Positions 9,956 through 18,515 of a DNA stretch of 64,000 nucleotides are shown piece by piece. Made by a program: the position numbers and the translations under genes. This DNA is from Tranzscheliella williamsii (taxonomy: Eukaryota > Basidiomycota > Ustilaginomycetes > Ustilaginales > Ustilaginaceae): positions 62,001-126,000 of the forward strand of contig JALBYF010000002.1 in assembly GCA_023212725.1 (NCBI GenBank), read 5' to 3'. A model generated the notes under the pieces. That model saw only the letters and a list, made by a program, of their open reading frames with translations, did not search any database and had not been told where the DNA came from. How positions within the stretch are numbered: position 1 is the stretch's first letter; every line of letters starts with the position of its first letter.

Positions 9956-12607
9956 ATGTCTGCGCCTTGGACCCGACCCGACGGAGCGGGTGGGAGACCT
10001 TCCGAGGATAGCTCGTCACCGCGTGCCAACGCCCGCACCTACGACGCTCCTCTGGCAGGTCGTCCTGTTAGTCCTGCTACCTTCTGTGACAACCCCGCCG
10101 ACTACTCTTCGGAGAAGAACTATAGCGACTATCCTGCTGCTTATGGTGGCTCCGGCAAGTGGACAGCCGACGCCGGTTCAGATCGTTCTGCCACCTATCC
10201 TCCCCAGTCCCACCCTCTTCGGCCTCTGGACCAATCTCAGTCTAGCGAAATGTCGCGGCGCTTCGAGCACATGAAAGATAAGGGCAAGGGCTCTGCCAGC
10301 AAGCGTCCCGGCTTCCAACGCCAGGACAGCGATTCCTGGGAGCGGTTGCTTAAGGGTGCTGGCTATTCCAACGGCACCGAGAGTAGCAGCGCCAATGCCA
10401 GCTTTGTCGGCCTCAATGGCAGCTGGCAGCAAGGCCCCAAGCTTGTGCATCCCTCTATCCGCCTCGTCCTCTACATCCTTATCCCCACCGCTCTTTTCTG
10501 GATACCTGGCATCCTAGCTCTCCTCATCTACGATGCCTCGCCTCAAAACGGTTTTAAAAAGCCGATAGTTCTCAACGTTGGCATCTTCTGGTGGTCCGTT
10601 TGGCTCAGTTCCATTTGGGTCGGCTGGTGGATATGTCGCGTCGCCGCCATCATGCTTCCTCGCATGCTCAAATGGACCATTGGCAGCATTGGTCAGAAGA
10701 TGCGCCGCTACACCGAATTCCTGATCGTTACCGAAAAATATGTCGCTTTCTTCCTATGGACCATCCTGCTCCTTGCACTGTGGTTCGCCATCGTCATTGG
10801 CAACTATCAAGGCGCCAATAAGAGTGCTATCGAGAACGCTAGTCTGACTCCCACCAACTCGACCAGCACTTCAGGCTCATCCTCCACAACGGTGGTAGCC
10901 TCGTCATCGAGCAGCAACAGTTGGCCCACCACCGACGACATCATACTCTCCGGCTTCCGCCTCTGGTTCGGCATCGCCCTTTGCGCTGCCATCCTTTTGG
11001 CTGAAAAGCTCCTCATCCAGGGCATCGCCTACAATTTCCATCGTGTCTCTTACGAAGATCGTATTCAGACGTCCAAGTTCAACATCAAGGTGCTGACCAC
11101 CCTCTACGACCACTCACGTAATCTACATCGAAAAGACACCTATATCGCCGCCGAACACGAGGCCAAGCGCAAATCCGCTGGTTTGCATCTAGCCAAAGAC
11201 AAGTTGCGCAAGACGGGCCAAAAGGTTAAGAACGTCGCTCAGACCAGTACCAGCGTCCTCGGCACCGTGGCCAACGAGATCGCCGGTCAGGCCGTCTTGC
11301 AGCCCGGCAACTCTCGATCCGTGGTGGTTTCCTCGCTCAACTCACGCAAGCAGTCACAGGCTCTTGCACGCCGTATCTGGTATAGTTTCTGCCCTCCTGG
11401 CAAGTCCGAACTGGTCGTCGACGACATCATCCACTGTTTCCCGGACGCCGCCACCGCCGAAGCTGCCTTTGAAATCTTTGACCGCGACTTGAACGGAGAT
11501 ATCACCAAGGATGAGCTAGAGGCTTCCTGCATTGACATTCACCGCGAACGGATGACACTGCAGCTGTCGATGCGCGATGTCGACTCGGCTGTGGGGCGTC
11601 TCGACTCCATCTTCATGAGCTTCTTCGTCCTCGTGTCCGCCGTCATTATTGCCGCCATGCTTTCTGTAGCCTTTAGCACGCTTGTCACCTCCTTTGGCAC
11701 GCTTATTCTCGGTCTTTCATGGCTCATCGGCACCACCGCCCAGGAGACGCTTGGTGCCATTCTCTTCCTCTTTGTCAAGCATCCCTACGACGTGGGCGAT
11801 CGAGTCGACATTGGAGACGAAGCGTACATAGTCAAGGAGATGCGCCTGCTCACTACCGTTTTCAAGACAGTCAACGGCAAGAACGTCATGATCAGCCACA
11901 GCCAGCTCGCCTTGAAGCCCATTGTCAACCTTCGTCGGTCGGGACCAATCGAAGAGACGTTCAAGTTTGACGTCGCCTTTAACACCACCTTTGCCCAGAT
12001 CGAGGCGCTTCGCAGTAAGATGGTTCACTGGCTGGACGGTGAAAAGCGAGACTTCTTGCCCGGACTCGACATCAACGTGGTCGACTTCCAGGAGCAGGAA
12101 GCAATGACGCTCTCCGCAGGCATCCGTTACAAGTCCAACTGGCAGCAGGGCGGTCTCAAAGCTCAGAGGAGGAACCGCTGGCTGTGCCAGCTCAAGGTGT
12201 TTTTGGCGGAATGCCAGATCTACGGGCCCAAAGGCGACCCTGGCATTGCGGCTACCAACCACGTCACCATGGTCCCCTACCCGCCCCCGGACGCCAGCAT
12301 GTCGGCCACCACAGTGGAAGACGGCGTCCGAAAGACGCTGGGGGCTGGCGACCGCACCTACCGATTCATGGACCAGGGCGCTGCTATCCGTGGGCAGGAC
12401 GACTTTGACGAGAGCGGCAACGCGGCTGGCACGGCGCCTTCCTCCCGGCCCATATCACCCGCCAATGCGCTCGAGCAGGGCCGTCTGCGCACAGGCTTGT
12501 CGTCTGCTGCCGCCTCCCGCCCAGCCTCGCCCTACACCGCCGCCCCGCGCCGCCCTGCTGGCCCGGCCGAGTCGTACGAACTCACCGACCAGCACCGCCG
12601 TATCTGA
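9956..12607 (+). CDS. MscS-family mechanosensitive ion channel with EF-hand (Msy1/Msy2 type)
   Basis: This single-exon gene encodes 883 residues. It has a disordered N-terminus of about 160 residues, then four hydrophobic segments near 166-188, 205-233, 264-285 and 335-362. A calcium-binding EF-hand follows near residue 508 (FDRDLNGDITKDELEASC). The MscS pore and beta domain come next, with TAQETLGAILFLFVKHPYDV near 600-618. The disordered C-tail is rich in Ser, Ala and Pro. This order of TM segments, EF-hand and MscS core is that of the fungal ER channels Msy1 and Msy2 of fission yeast, which control calcium entry during hypo-osmotic shock. The same role is inferred here. The start codon follows a pyrimidine-rich leader. 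Confidence 0.9.
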   Translation: MSAPWTRPDGAGGRPSEDSSSPRANARTYDAPLAGRPVSPATFCDNPADYSSEKNYSDYPAAYGGSGKWTADAGSDRSATYPPQSHPLRPLDQSQSSEMSRRFEHMKDKGKGSASKRPGFQRQDSDSWERLLKGAGYSNGTESSSANASFVGLNGSWQQGPKLVHPSIRLVLYILIPTALFWIPGILALLIYDASPQNGFKKPIVLNVGIFWWSVWLSSIWVGWWICRVAAIMLPRMLKWTIGSIGQKMRRYTEFLIVTEKYVAFFLWTILLLALWFAIVIGNYQGANKSAIENASLTPTNSTSTSGSSSTTVVASSSSSNSWPTTDDIILSGFRLWFGIALCAAILLAEKLLIQGIAYNFHRVSYEDRIQTSKFNIKVLTTLYDHSRNLHRKDTYIAAEHEAKRKSAGLHLAKDKLRKTGQKVKNVAQTSTSVLGTVANEIAGQAVLQPGNSRSVVVSSLNSRKQSQALARRIWYSFCPPGKSELVVDDIIHCFPDAATAEAAFEIFDRDLNGDITKDELEASCIDIHRERMTLQLSMRDVDSAVGRLDSIFMSFFVLVSAVIIAAMLSVAFSTLVTSFGTLILGLSWLIGTTAQETLGAILFLFVKHPYDVGDRVDIGDEAYIVKEMRLLTTVFKTVNGKNVMISHSQLALKPIVNLRRSGPIEETFKFDVAFNTTFAQIEALRSKMVHWLDGEKRDFLPGLDINVVDFQEQEAMTLSAGIRYKSNWQQGGLKAQRRNRWLCQLKVFLAECQIYGPKGDPGIAATNHVTMVPYPPPDASMSATTVEDGVRKTLGAGDRTYRFMDQGAAIRGQDDFDESGNAAGTAPSSRPISPANALEQGRLRTGLSSAAASRPASPYTAAPRRPAGPAESYELTDQHRRI

Positions 12608-12896
12608 CCCCATACCATCTGCCCACCTTTGCATCTTGTCCCTGCCTATCAGGTCTTTTCGACGCAGCCCCGCGCTGCTGCCCCCCTCTCCCCATCCCCT
12701 GCATCCCGCTCTACGCTTTCCTCTGCATACGTCTCGCATAGTCACGGAATCCTTCTCTGCACCTCTTCCGCCGTGCGCCAGTCTGACCAAGTACTTGCCA
12801 GTCACAACCGGCGTACTCTTGCCAAAGTGACCGCAAGAGAGACGACTTGGCTTGACAGTATACATACTCAATAATTGGACCTTGCTGCGTTAACAT

Positions 12897-12992
12897 AGAC
12901 CATTTGCGGAGTGGTCAAACGCGCAGGTCTTAAGAATTACTGTTTTGAGTTCCTGTCCTTCGGGTTCGTGGGTTCGAACCCCACATGGTCTA
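12897..12992 (+). tRNA. tRNA-Leu(UAA) with a short intron
   Basis: The acceptor stem AGACCAT pairs perfectly with ATGGTCT, followed by discriminator A. The D-arm is GCGGAGTGGTCAAACGC, and the T-arm GTGGG-TTCGAAC-CCCAC is perfect. The variable arm is long (class II, with a TTC loop), as expected for leucine. The anticodon loop reads CTTAAG, giving anticodon TAA. About 15 bases after position 37 do not fit the loop and are read as the usual tRNA intron, leaving a mature length of about 81. Pair 31-39 would be a U-U mismatch under this reading. A T5 Pol III terminator follows at 12994-12998. Confidence 0.85.
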
Positions 12993-12993
12993 C

Positions 12994-12998
12994 TTTTT
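12994..12998 (+). terminator. Pol III T5 terminator of tRNA-Leu
   Basis: A run of five T begins two bases after the tRNA 3' end, which is the expected RNA polymerase III stop signal. Confidence 0.75.
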
Positions 12999-13101
12999 CG
13001 CTTCGCGGGTGGCTTTTGGTGGTGCGGGCGGGGGCGGTAGCGGTTGATGCAGGGCGGGTGGTTGCACAGGCAGGGAATGAGGCTGGTGAATGTGCTGCGG
13101 T

Positions 13102-14689
13102 TCAGGGGACTGTAATGTCGAGGGGCTGGCCGGCGAGGTGCCAGCGGCGGGGGGTGAGGGGGCAGGGGTGTGCGGGTGGAGGGTAGCGGGTGCTGGTGGG
13201 CGCGGTGGCGCGGGCGGCGAGGCCGTCGTCGTGGTCGTTGCGGACGAGCGGGGAGCCGTCAGCGGCGACGAACGGGTCGGCGCGCGGCTGGGCCCGGTGC
13301 GGGGAGTCGGCAGGCGGCGGTGCGGGCAGCGCGGCGCTCTTCGGCTTGAGGCGCGCCTGCGTGACCCGGTGCGTCTTCATGTTTAGGCTGAGCACCTTGG
13401 CGGTTCGCTGCGCATCGCCCGCCATCGCCTTGGCCTTCTGCAGCGCACCATGCTTGCCAATCACCGGCGCCGTCACCATCCTGTCGCCCCCTGCCCCGCC
13501 CGACGACGCCCGCGCCTGCCCCGCATCGCCGAGCCCCGGAAACAGCGCCTCCTCCGCCTCTCTCTGACTCCTCGCAGCGCTCTTGTTCAGCTTCTTCTGC
13601 TCCCTCTGGTACTGGATATGCGCGAGCTGCTGCTCGAACAGCACGTCCCTCTCTGCACTCAGCTTCGACACCAGATCCGCCCTCGCCGCCGAGGAGAGCA
13701 GGGGTGCAGCCCCGCAAGAAGGGCACGACGCCTCGGGCGACAGTGGCGATGGCGAGAGGGCCGAACAGAGGATCAGCCCGCAGCCATAGCAGAGCGGTGC
13801 ATACGGCGCTACCGGGTGCACCTTGGCCTGGCAAAAGCACATCTTTCGATGCGGATCATCGCGGCGAGAAGAGGGGGTCCTTGCTGCCGAGGTCGTCAGC
13901 TCCGCGATGACAGCATCAATGGCCGCCATATCCGCCGTCGGCGGAGGCGCTGGCTGTGCTCGCACCGAGGGGCTGTCGTGCGCTCTGTGATCCATAGTAC
14001 GGGCTACCGTCTCATCCGATATGCCCACTTGTGATGGTCCCGAAGGATCCTCCGATCCCAGATGTGGAGACCGAGGATGGTCTAGCGCAGGATCGCTTTT
14101 CCCCTTCGAGCTCGCCGGGCGGCTCTTCCTGCCCTTCCCGGCGCCCGCGAAGAACGCCTCTTCGGCACCCGGCTGCTTCCTGTACACGGTTCCCATACCG
14201 CCGAAGGCTTCAGAAAGCCGCTCCATTTGTGCCTCATCGTCCGTGCCGAAGCCTTCCACCTGTCTGGGTTCCAGGGGCTGGCCGATTCCTGCTCTCTGCG
14301 CCAGTGTCTTCTTTGTCTTCCTCCGCGCAGTGGGAGTAGAGGAGGCGGCAGTAGCAGGCGACGCGAGCGATGACGGGGCTGCAGCTGAAGGAATTGAATG
14401 TGGAAATCGAGACTTGACAAAGTCTCTGGTGAAGCTACTTGCGGAAGTGCTGTCTGTGCCAAGCAGTCCTTCAAGGTGGGCGCGAAGGGAGGCTGCCTCG
14501 TCGAAGGAGTCCAGGAAGGGGAGAATCTGCGTCGACACAGTTTCCCTGTCTGCCGGGAGGGGAAGCGGGACGGACAATAGGTAAGTCAGCAACGCGGACG
14601 CTATTTTCGCAGCTGCACCGAGAAACCGACGTACCAAGTCCGAGAAGAGCCACCAGCTGGTCCACCCATACTGCCGATGTCTTTGCCAT
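13102..14689 (-). CDS. TRIP4: TRIP4/ASC-1 (Rqt4) homologue, C2HC5 zinc finger protein
   Basis: I read two exons, 14635-14689 and 13102-14549, joined over an 85-base intron with GTACGT and CAG ends. The junction restores a Gly-Leu-Asp frame and gives 500 residues. The N-terminal ~60 residues look like the helical domain of TRIP4. Near residues 254-297 is the diagnostic C2HC5 finger: CFCQAKVHP, then CYGCGLILC, then CPSCG. It is followed by a basic helix (QYQREQKKLNKSAARSQRE) and a low-complexity tail. TRIP4 and yeast Rqt4 belong to the ASCC/RQT complex that splits collided ribosomes, and that role is inferred. The long Pro/Ala/Ser linkers are typical of smut proteins. The 3' end lies about 100 bases from the tRNA terminator. 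Confidence 0.82.
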
Positions 14690-14947
14690 GTTTGATCACG
14701 CGCGACCGTTGTGTGTGGTGCGAGGTGAAGTGCAGAAGGAGAAGCAAAGATGCCAGACTATGAGTGCTGTGCTGAGTTGTGGGTCGTGTGCTAAGGTGTG
14801 AGAGTGGAGGAAGGCAGGGCATCGGCGAAATCTACGGAGCGTGATCGGGGTTCATCTAAAACTATCTGCCGATGGCTTGAGAAGAAGTGGCCTCGTGTAG
14901 GCTGCCCTTCACCCACCATTCACCAGCCGCATGCAATCTGCGCCGCA

Positions 14948-15393
14948 ATGGAATCAAGTATTGACCAGGTAGCTGCCAAGTGCGGCAAGCAGCTAGGTGA
15001 GCTCAACAAGCAGTGGTCTCCAACATATCAAACGCTCACTCTTGTTGCCTTCCCTCGCTTTTGACTCCAGACACATTCCAGCGCTGTATCCTCGCCAACC
15101 AGCAGAACCCTGGCGCCTGCGAGACGTACAAGGTGGAGCTGTCCCGTTGCGCGGCCAAGGCCGTCCCCATCCTGAATGAGGTCAAGAACCGATGCGCTGC
15201 GCAGGTGATGGCCTATGACAAGTGCCTGGAGCAGAATGTCAACCAGGGCGATGCTGAGCTGGAAAAGAACTGCACGCCCAAGCTCCGCGACCTCTGGTTC
15301 TGCACCGAAAAGGTCAAACGCGACCTCGACCTGAAGGACAATGCAGACGCCAAGCGGAGTCAGGAGCTGGGCAGAGATGCCCTCTCCCGATAA
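14948..15393 (+). CDS. CHCHD5: Four-Cx9C mitochondrial intermembrane-space protein (CHCHD5/Mix14-like)
   Basis: Two exons, 14948-14996 and 15071-15393, are separated by a 74-base intron (GTGAGC...CAG). The 123-residue product has four Cx9C motifs: C-GKQLDTFQR-C (created across the splice), C-ETYKVELSR-C, C-AAQVMAYDK-C and C-TPKLRDLWF-C. This is the CHCH-CHCH layout of CHCHD5 and yeast Mix14, substrates of the Mia40 disulfide relay in the intermembrane space. That the splice completes the first Cx9C is strong support for the exon model. The basic C-terminus follows the last helix. Confidence 0.88.
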
Positions 15394-15730
15394 GCCGTCG
15401 TCCTGGCTTGCGCTAGAGCCTGTGAACGCTGGTCGTCCAACTGTATATTATCATAGACGGAAGCAACCGTGAACAGCCGTACCCCTTGGAAGATCACAGC
15501 CACAGAAACACACAGACATAGAAACGAGCAGCAGGAAGCTGGAAGCTTTTCAAGGTATGCGCTGAGAGCAGAGGTATACAAGTCGTCAAATAGGCAGGTC
15601 GTCCGGGTCATAATCAGTGTAAGTTCGAGTCGGAAATGTCCGTCGCTAAAGCGGGTGCAAGGTATGTGTGGTAGAGGCGGTCCTATGTAGCCTTTATAGC
15701 CGTACGGTGCTCCAAGGCCGGTGCTGGGCC
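15394..15730. other. Convergent 3' flanks
   Basis: The region lies between the CHCHD5 homologue (+) and the unknown 544-residue gene (-). No gene or clear signal was seen. Confidence 0.5.
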
Positions 15731-17365
15731 TCAAGCGGCGGCGAGGGCTAGTGGGGCAGCTGGGGCAGCTGGGGCAGCTGTGGCAGCTGTGGCAGCAGGC
15801 GTCGCCGAACCGGAAGCTCCGATAGTCTTTTGCGTTTCGGGCGGTTCCGCAGTAACAGCGGCGCCGCTGGGAATGGAGCCCTTCGACACAGCATTGATGC
15901 TCTCTGGCTCGGTCTTGCCGCTCGACTCAGCAGCGGCCACAGGTGCGTGCTTAGGCACGGAAGCGGTCTTGAGACGAGCCCACATCTCCTTGGTTTTCGC
16001 CTTGAGATTTCCACTCTGGCGTCGGCTCTGCTTGTCGCCACTTTGCTTCAGGGGATGCTCCGCATTTGCACTCGCCTCGCCCTGGGTTGCCTCAGCAGAC
16101 GTGTCCGTTGCCTCTGCTTCTGCTCCCACCGTGGTAACAGGTGGTTCCTGCCCAGCCGCCGTGGGCGGGTCCACCTTGACCGCATCGTTCGTGGTGGCAA
16201 CGGTTTCTGCCTTGGCGTCTCCATTTTTGCCAAGGATGGTCACCGTCAGGACTGCCGTAAGCCCATCGATAGGAATTCCGTGATTCACCCCTTGCAAGCC
16301 GGGCGGCATCAATCCAGCCACGTACTCTATCTTGGTCTCGTACTTGGTCAGGAAGAAGCTCGTCTTCCCGTCCTTCTTGTCGCCAAACGCCTGTTGCACC
16401 AGCAAGTCTCGGCCAACGTTGTAGCCATCCGGAATGATCGTATGCGACTTGGTCAGGTTTTCTTCCTTCGATGTCGCCAAGAACCAGGCGCCCGATCCCT
16501 GCTGCTGCCACGCCCGGAAGTGGTTACCTCCGACCAGGCTCTCGATGCACGTGCCGAAGACGTGGTCCAAGGGGGTGTAGACCTCGCGGTACAGGAACTC
16601 TTGGTCGCGCCATCCGCGCGGGTCGATCCACGCTTTCTGGGCGCCGCCCCCATGCAGCCCCAAACACTCGCGGTCAAAGTCGAGCGAGCGGCAGTACGAC
16701 TGCAAGCCCTTGCGTGTCAGTATGGCAGGCGAGGAAAGCGAAGAGATGATGACGTTGGCCGGCTCGTGCAAGCCTTCACCGGCAAGGTCGAACGAAGTTC
16801 CGCCGTACCAACGTGGATCCACAAAGCCGTACTCGTTGGATGGCAATACCGACGACGAAACGGGCGCCGAAGGCGCTGCGAAGAATGGCACCGTCGTCTG
16901 GCTTCCATTAGTAAGCTTATTTACCTTGTCGATCAAATCTTGCTCCACCTGGCCAGAGGCAGGAGCCACAAGGACGTTGCCGTCGACGGGAGCAGCACTG
17001 CTGGCAAACACCTCGGGGTCGTCCTGGAGCGCCGGATCGTCCGGATCCTCCATACCAAGTATCCGACCCTTCTCGTCCACCGGCGCTGCACCTTCCTGGA
17101 CATCCCCCAGAGAAGATGGCTGTGTGGCATCTTGAGCAGCTTGGGCGACATCGGCCCCGGCCGCCACCTTTCCTCCTTGCTTTCGTGTCAAAGTTGAGGC
17201 AACATAAGCGTCGACTTCGGCGCCGGTGGGGCCCGCACTGGTGCCCCGGGCTTCCTCCTGCTTCTGGGCCCGTGTTGTGGGTGAAGACAGATACTTGGAG
17301 AAAGACAGCGAGGCTGGGATCTTCCACGCTGGCAACAGCGTTACTCTCTTCGTGCGCTCTGGCAT
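15731..17365 (-). CDS. Conserved-looking protein of unknown function
   Basis: This single-exon ORF of 544 residues was not assigned to any family. The N-terminal ~170 residues are low-complexity and acidic. The centre, about residues 180-370, is dense, aromatic and ordered. It includes EYGFVDPRWYGGTSFDL, RSLDFDRECLGLHGGG and HFRAWQQQGSGAWFLA, and looks like a globular domain. The C-terminal 170 residues are rich in Ala, Thr and Pro and end in repeated PAA/TAA triplets encoded by a 9-base tandem repeat. No signal peptide or membrane segment is apparent. Strong G/C third positions support coding. Confidence 0.75.
   Translation of the reverse strand: MPERTKRVTLLPAWKIPASLSFSKYLSSPTTRAQKQEEARGTSAGPTGAEVDAYVASTLTRKQGGKVAAGADVAQAAQDATQPSSLGDVQEGAAPVDEKGRILGMEDPDDPALQDDPEVFASSAAPVDGNVLVAPASGQVEQDLIDKVNKLTNGSQTTVPFFAAPSAPVSSSVLPSNEYGFVDPRWYGGTSFDLAGEGLHEPANVIISSLSSPAILTRKGLQSYCRSLDFDRECLGLHGGGAQKAWIDPRGWRDQEFLYREVYTPLDHVFGTCIESLVGGNHFRAWQQQGSGAWFLATSKEENLTKSHTIIPDGYNVGRDLLVQQAFGDKKDGKTSFFLTKYETKIEYVAGLMPPGLQGVNHGIPIDGLTAVLTVTILGKNGDAKAETVATTNDAVKVDPPTAAGQEPPVTTVGAEAEATDTSAEATQGEASANAEHPLKQSGDKQSRRQSGNLKAKTKEMWARLKTASVPKHAPVAAAESSGKTEPESINAVSKGSIPSGAAVTAEPPETQKTIGASGSATPAATAATAAPAAPAAPLALAAA
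15752..15796. repeat. 9-base tandem repeat inside a coding region
   Basis: Three copies of GGGGCAGCT are followed by two of GTGGCAGCT. On the minus strand they encode the Ala/Pro/Thr-rich C-terminus of the unknown 544-residue protein. The length is a multiple of three, so copy-number change would keep the frame. Confidence 0.75.
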
Positions 17366-18515
17366 GTTGGCGGTTCTGAAGGTTCACCTGAGTATCAGAT
17401 AGTCCGATATGCTTGGGCTGTCAGGCTTCAGCGCGAAAGGTCGGAGGAAAGGGGAGGGAGAGTCGCTGGGTCGGGCGGTGTTGGCAAAACCATGTTGGTA
17501 CCTATATACCCAGCGCTGCGAGGATGGTTAGCTTGGACGAACCGGCATCTGTGCCCTCGGCATTGTATTGGAGTGTCAAGCCAGAGACTCTGGGCTGATA
17601 CGATCAGGCTCAAAGCCAGCCGAACTCAAGCCAAGTCCCTTCAAACGCTAAGGCAGAAAGCGGCATCCTTGCTAAGCGGGACACGATCGCTGGCGAAGGC
17701 GTGCAGCGACCAAAGTAAGGCCAGCAGGGAAGAGGCGGCCATAGGCCAGGGCAGAGTAGAGAGGCAATGAGCTATAAGGCGTCGATCCACACAACAGCAC
17801 GTTCTCAGGGTGAGCGATCTCGCCTAACTTTAGTCGGAAGATTAACATCTGCGGCACAGGTGCACTCCAAGCGGCCAAGGCCGATCTGTCAACCGACATT
17901 CACAAGCTCCGTGGCGCTGTTGCGTTCCAGTCTGCCTATTCGGCAGCGAGCTAGCAGAGCTAATCTACAGCCTGGTACAGTACAGACACAGGAGGCTTGA
18001 GCTCCAGGACGCACATTTCCACTGGGCCATCCTGGGAGCGTCTCTTGACCGGGCGCGCTGACGGATTGGGGGGAGGCAGCGCGGCCGTCCGCAACGTTCT
18101 TTCCTGCGTGCATGTGCATCCATGGCGAACGGAGTTGCCGAGACGGCCCTTCTTTCTGAGACCAACACTCCAGTCCGCCGCATGAACCATGTCTGGTCTA
18201 TCATACTTCGACGATCCAGCCAGGCCTAAGACCACAGTTGTACGAACAGCTGCAAGCCAGACTTTTGTAAATTCGCGCGACCGGCTTACCCCACGGTTTC
18301 ACGAGTGCGCTTGACTTTAGCGCCCTGCACAGAGTTTAGGGGCTAATGACGGTTGCATGGGCTGGCAGCGACCTTGCTGCCCGTCTGGACGCTTTGGGGT
18401 CTTGCAGAAGACCGAAGCCATTCGGCACTTCGGTCCATACTCTGCGACGACAGAATCAGGTCATCAGCGTGCTCTGCGCTCTGATGCGTTTGCGATGTGA
18501 ACGAGGTAGATTACA
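17366..18515. other. Intergenic region, no gene seen
   Basis: This 1.15 kb lies upstream of the unknown 544-residue gene and downstream of the mannosidase. It contains only short unbiased ORFs on both strands. Confidence 0.55.
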
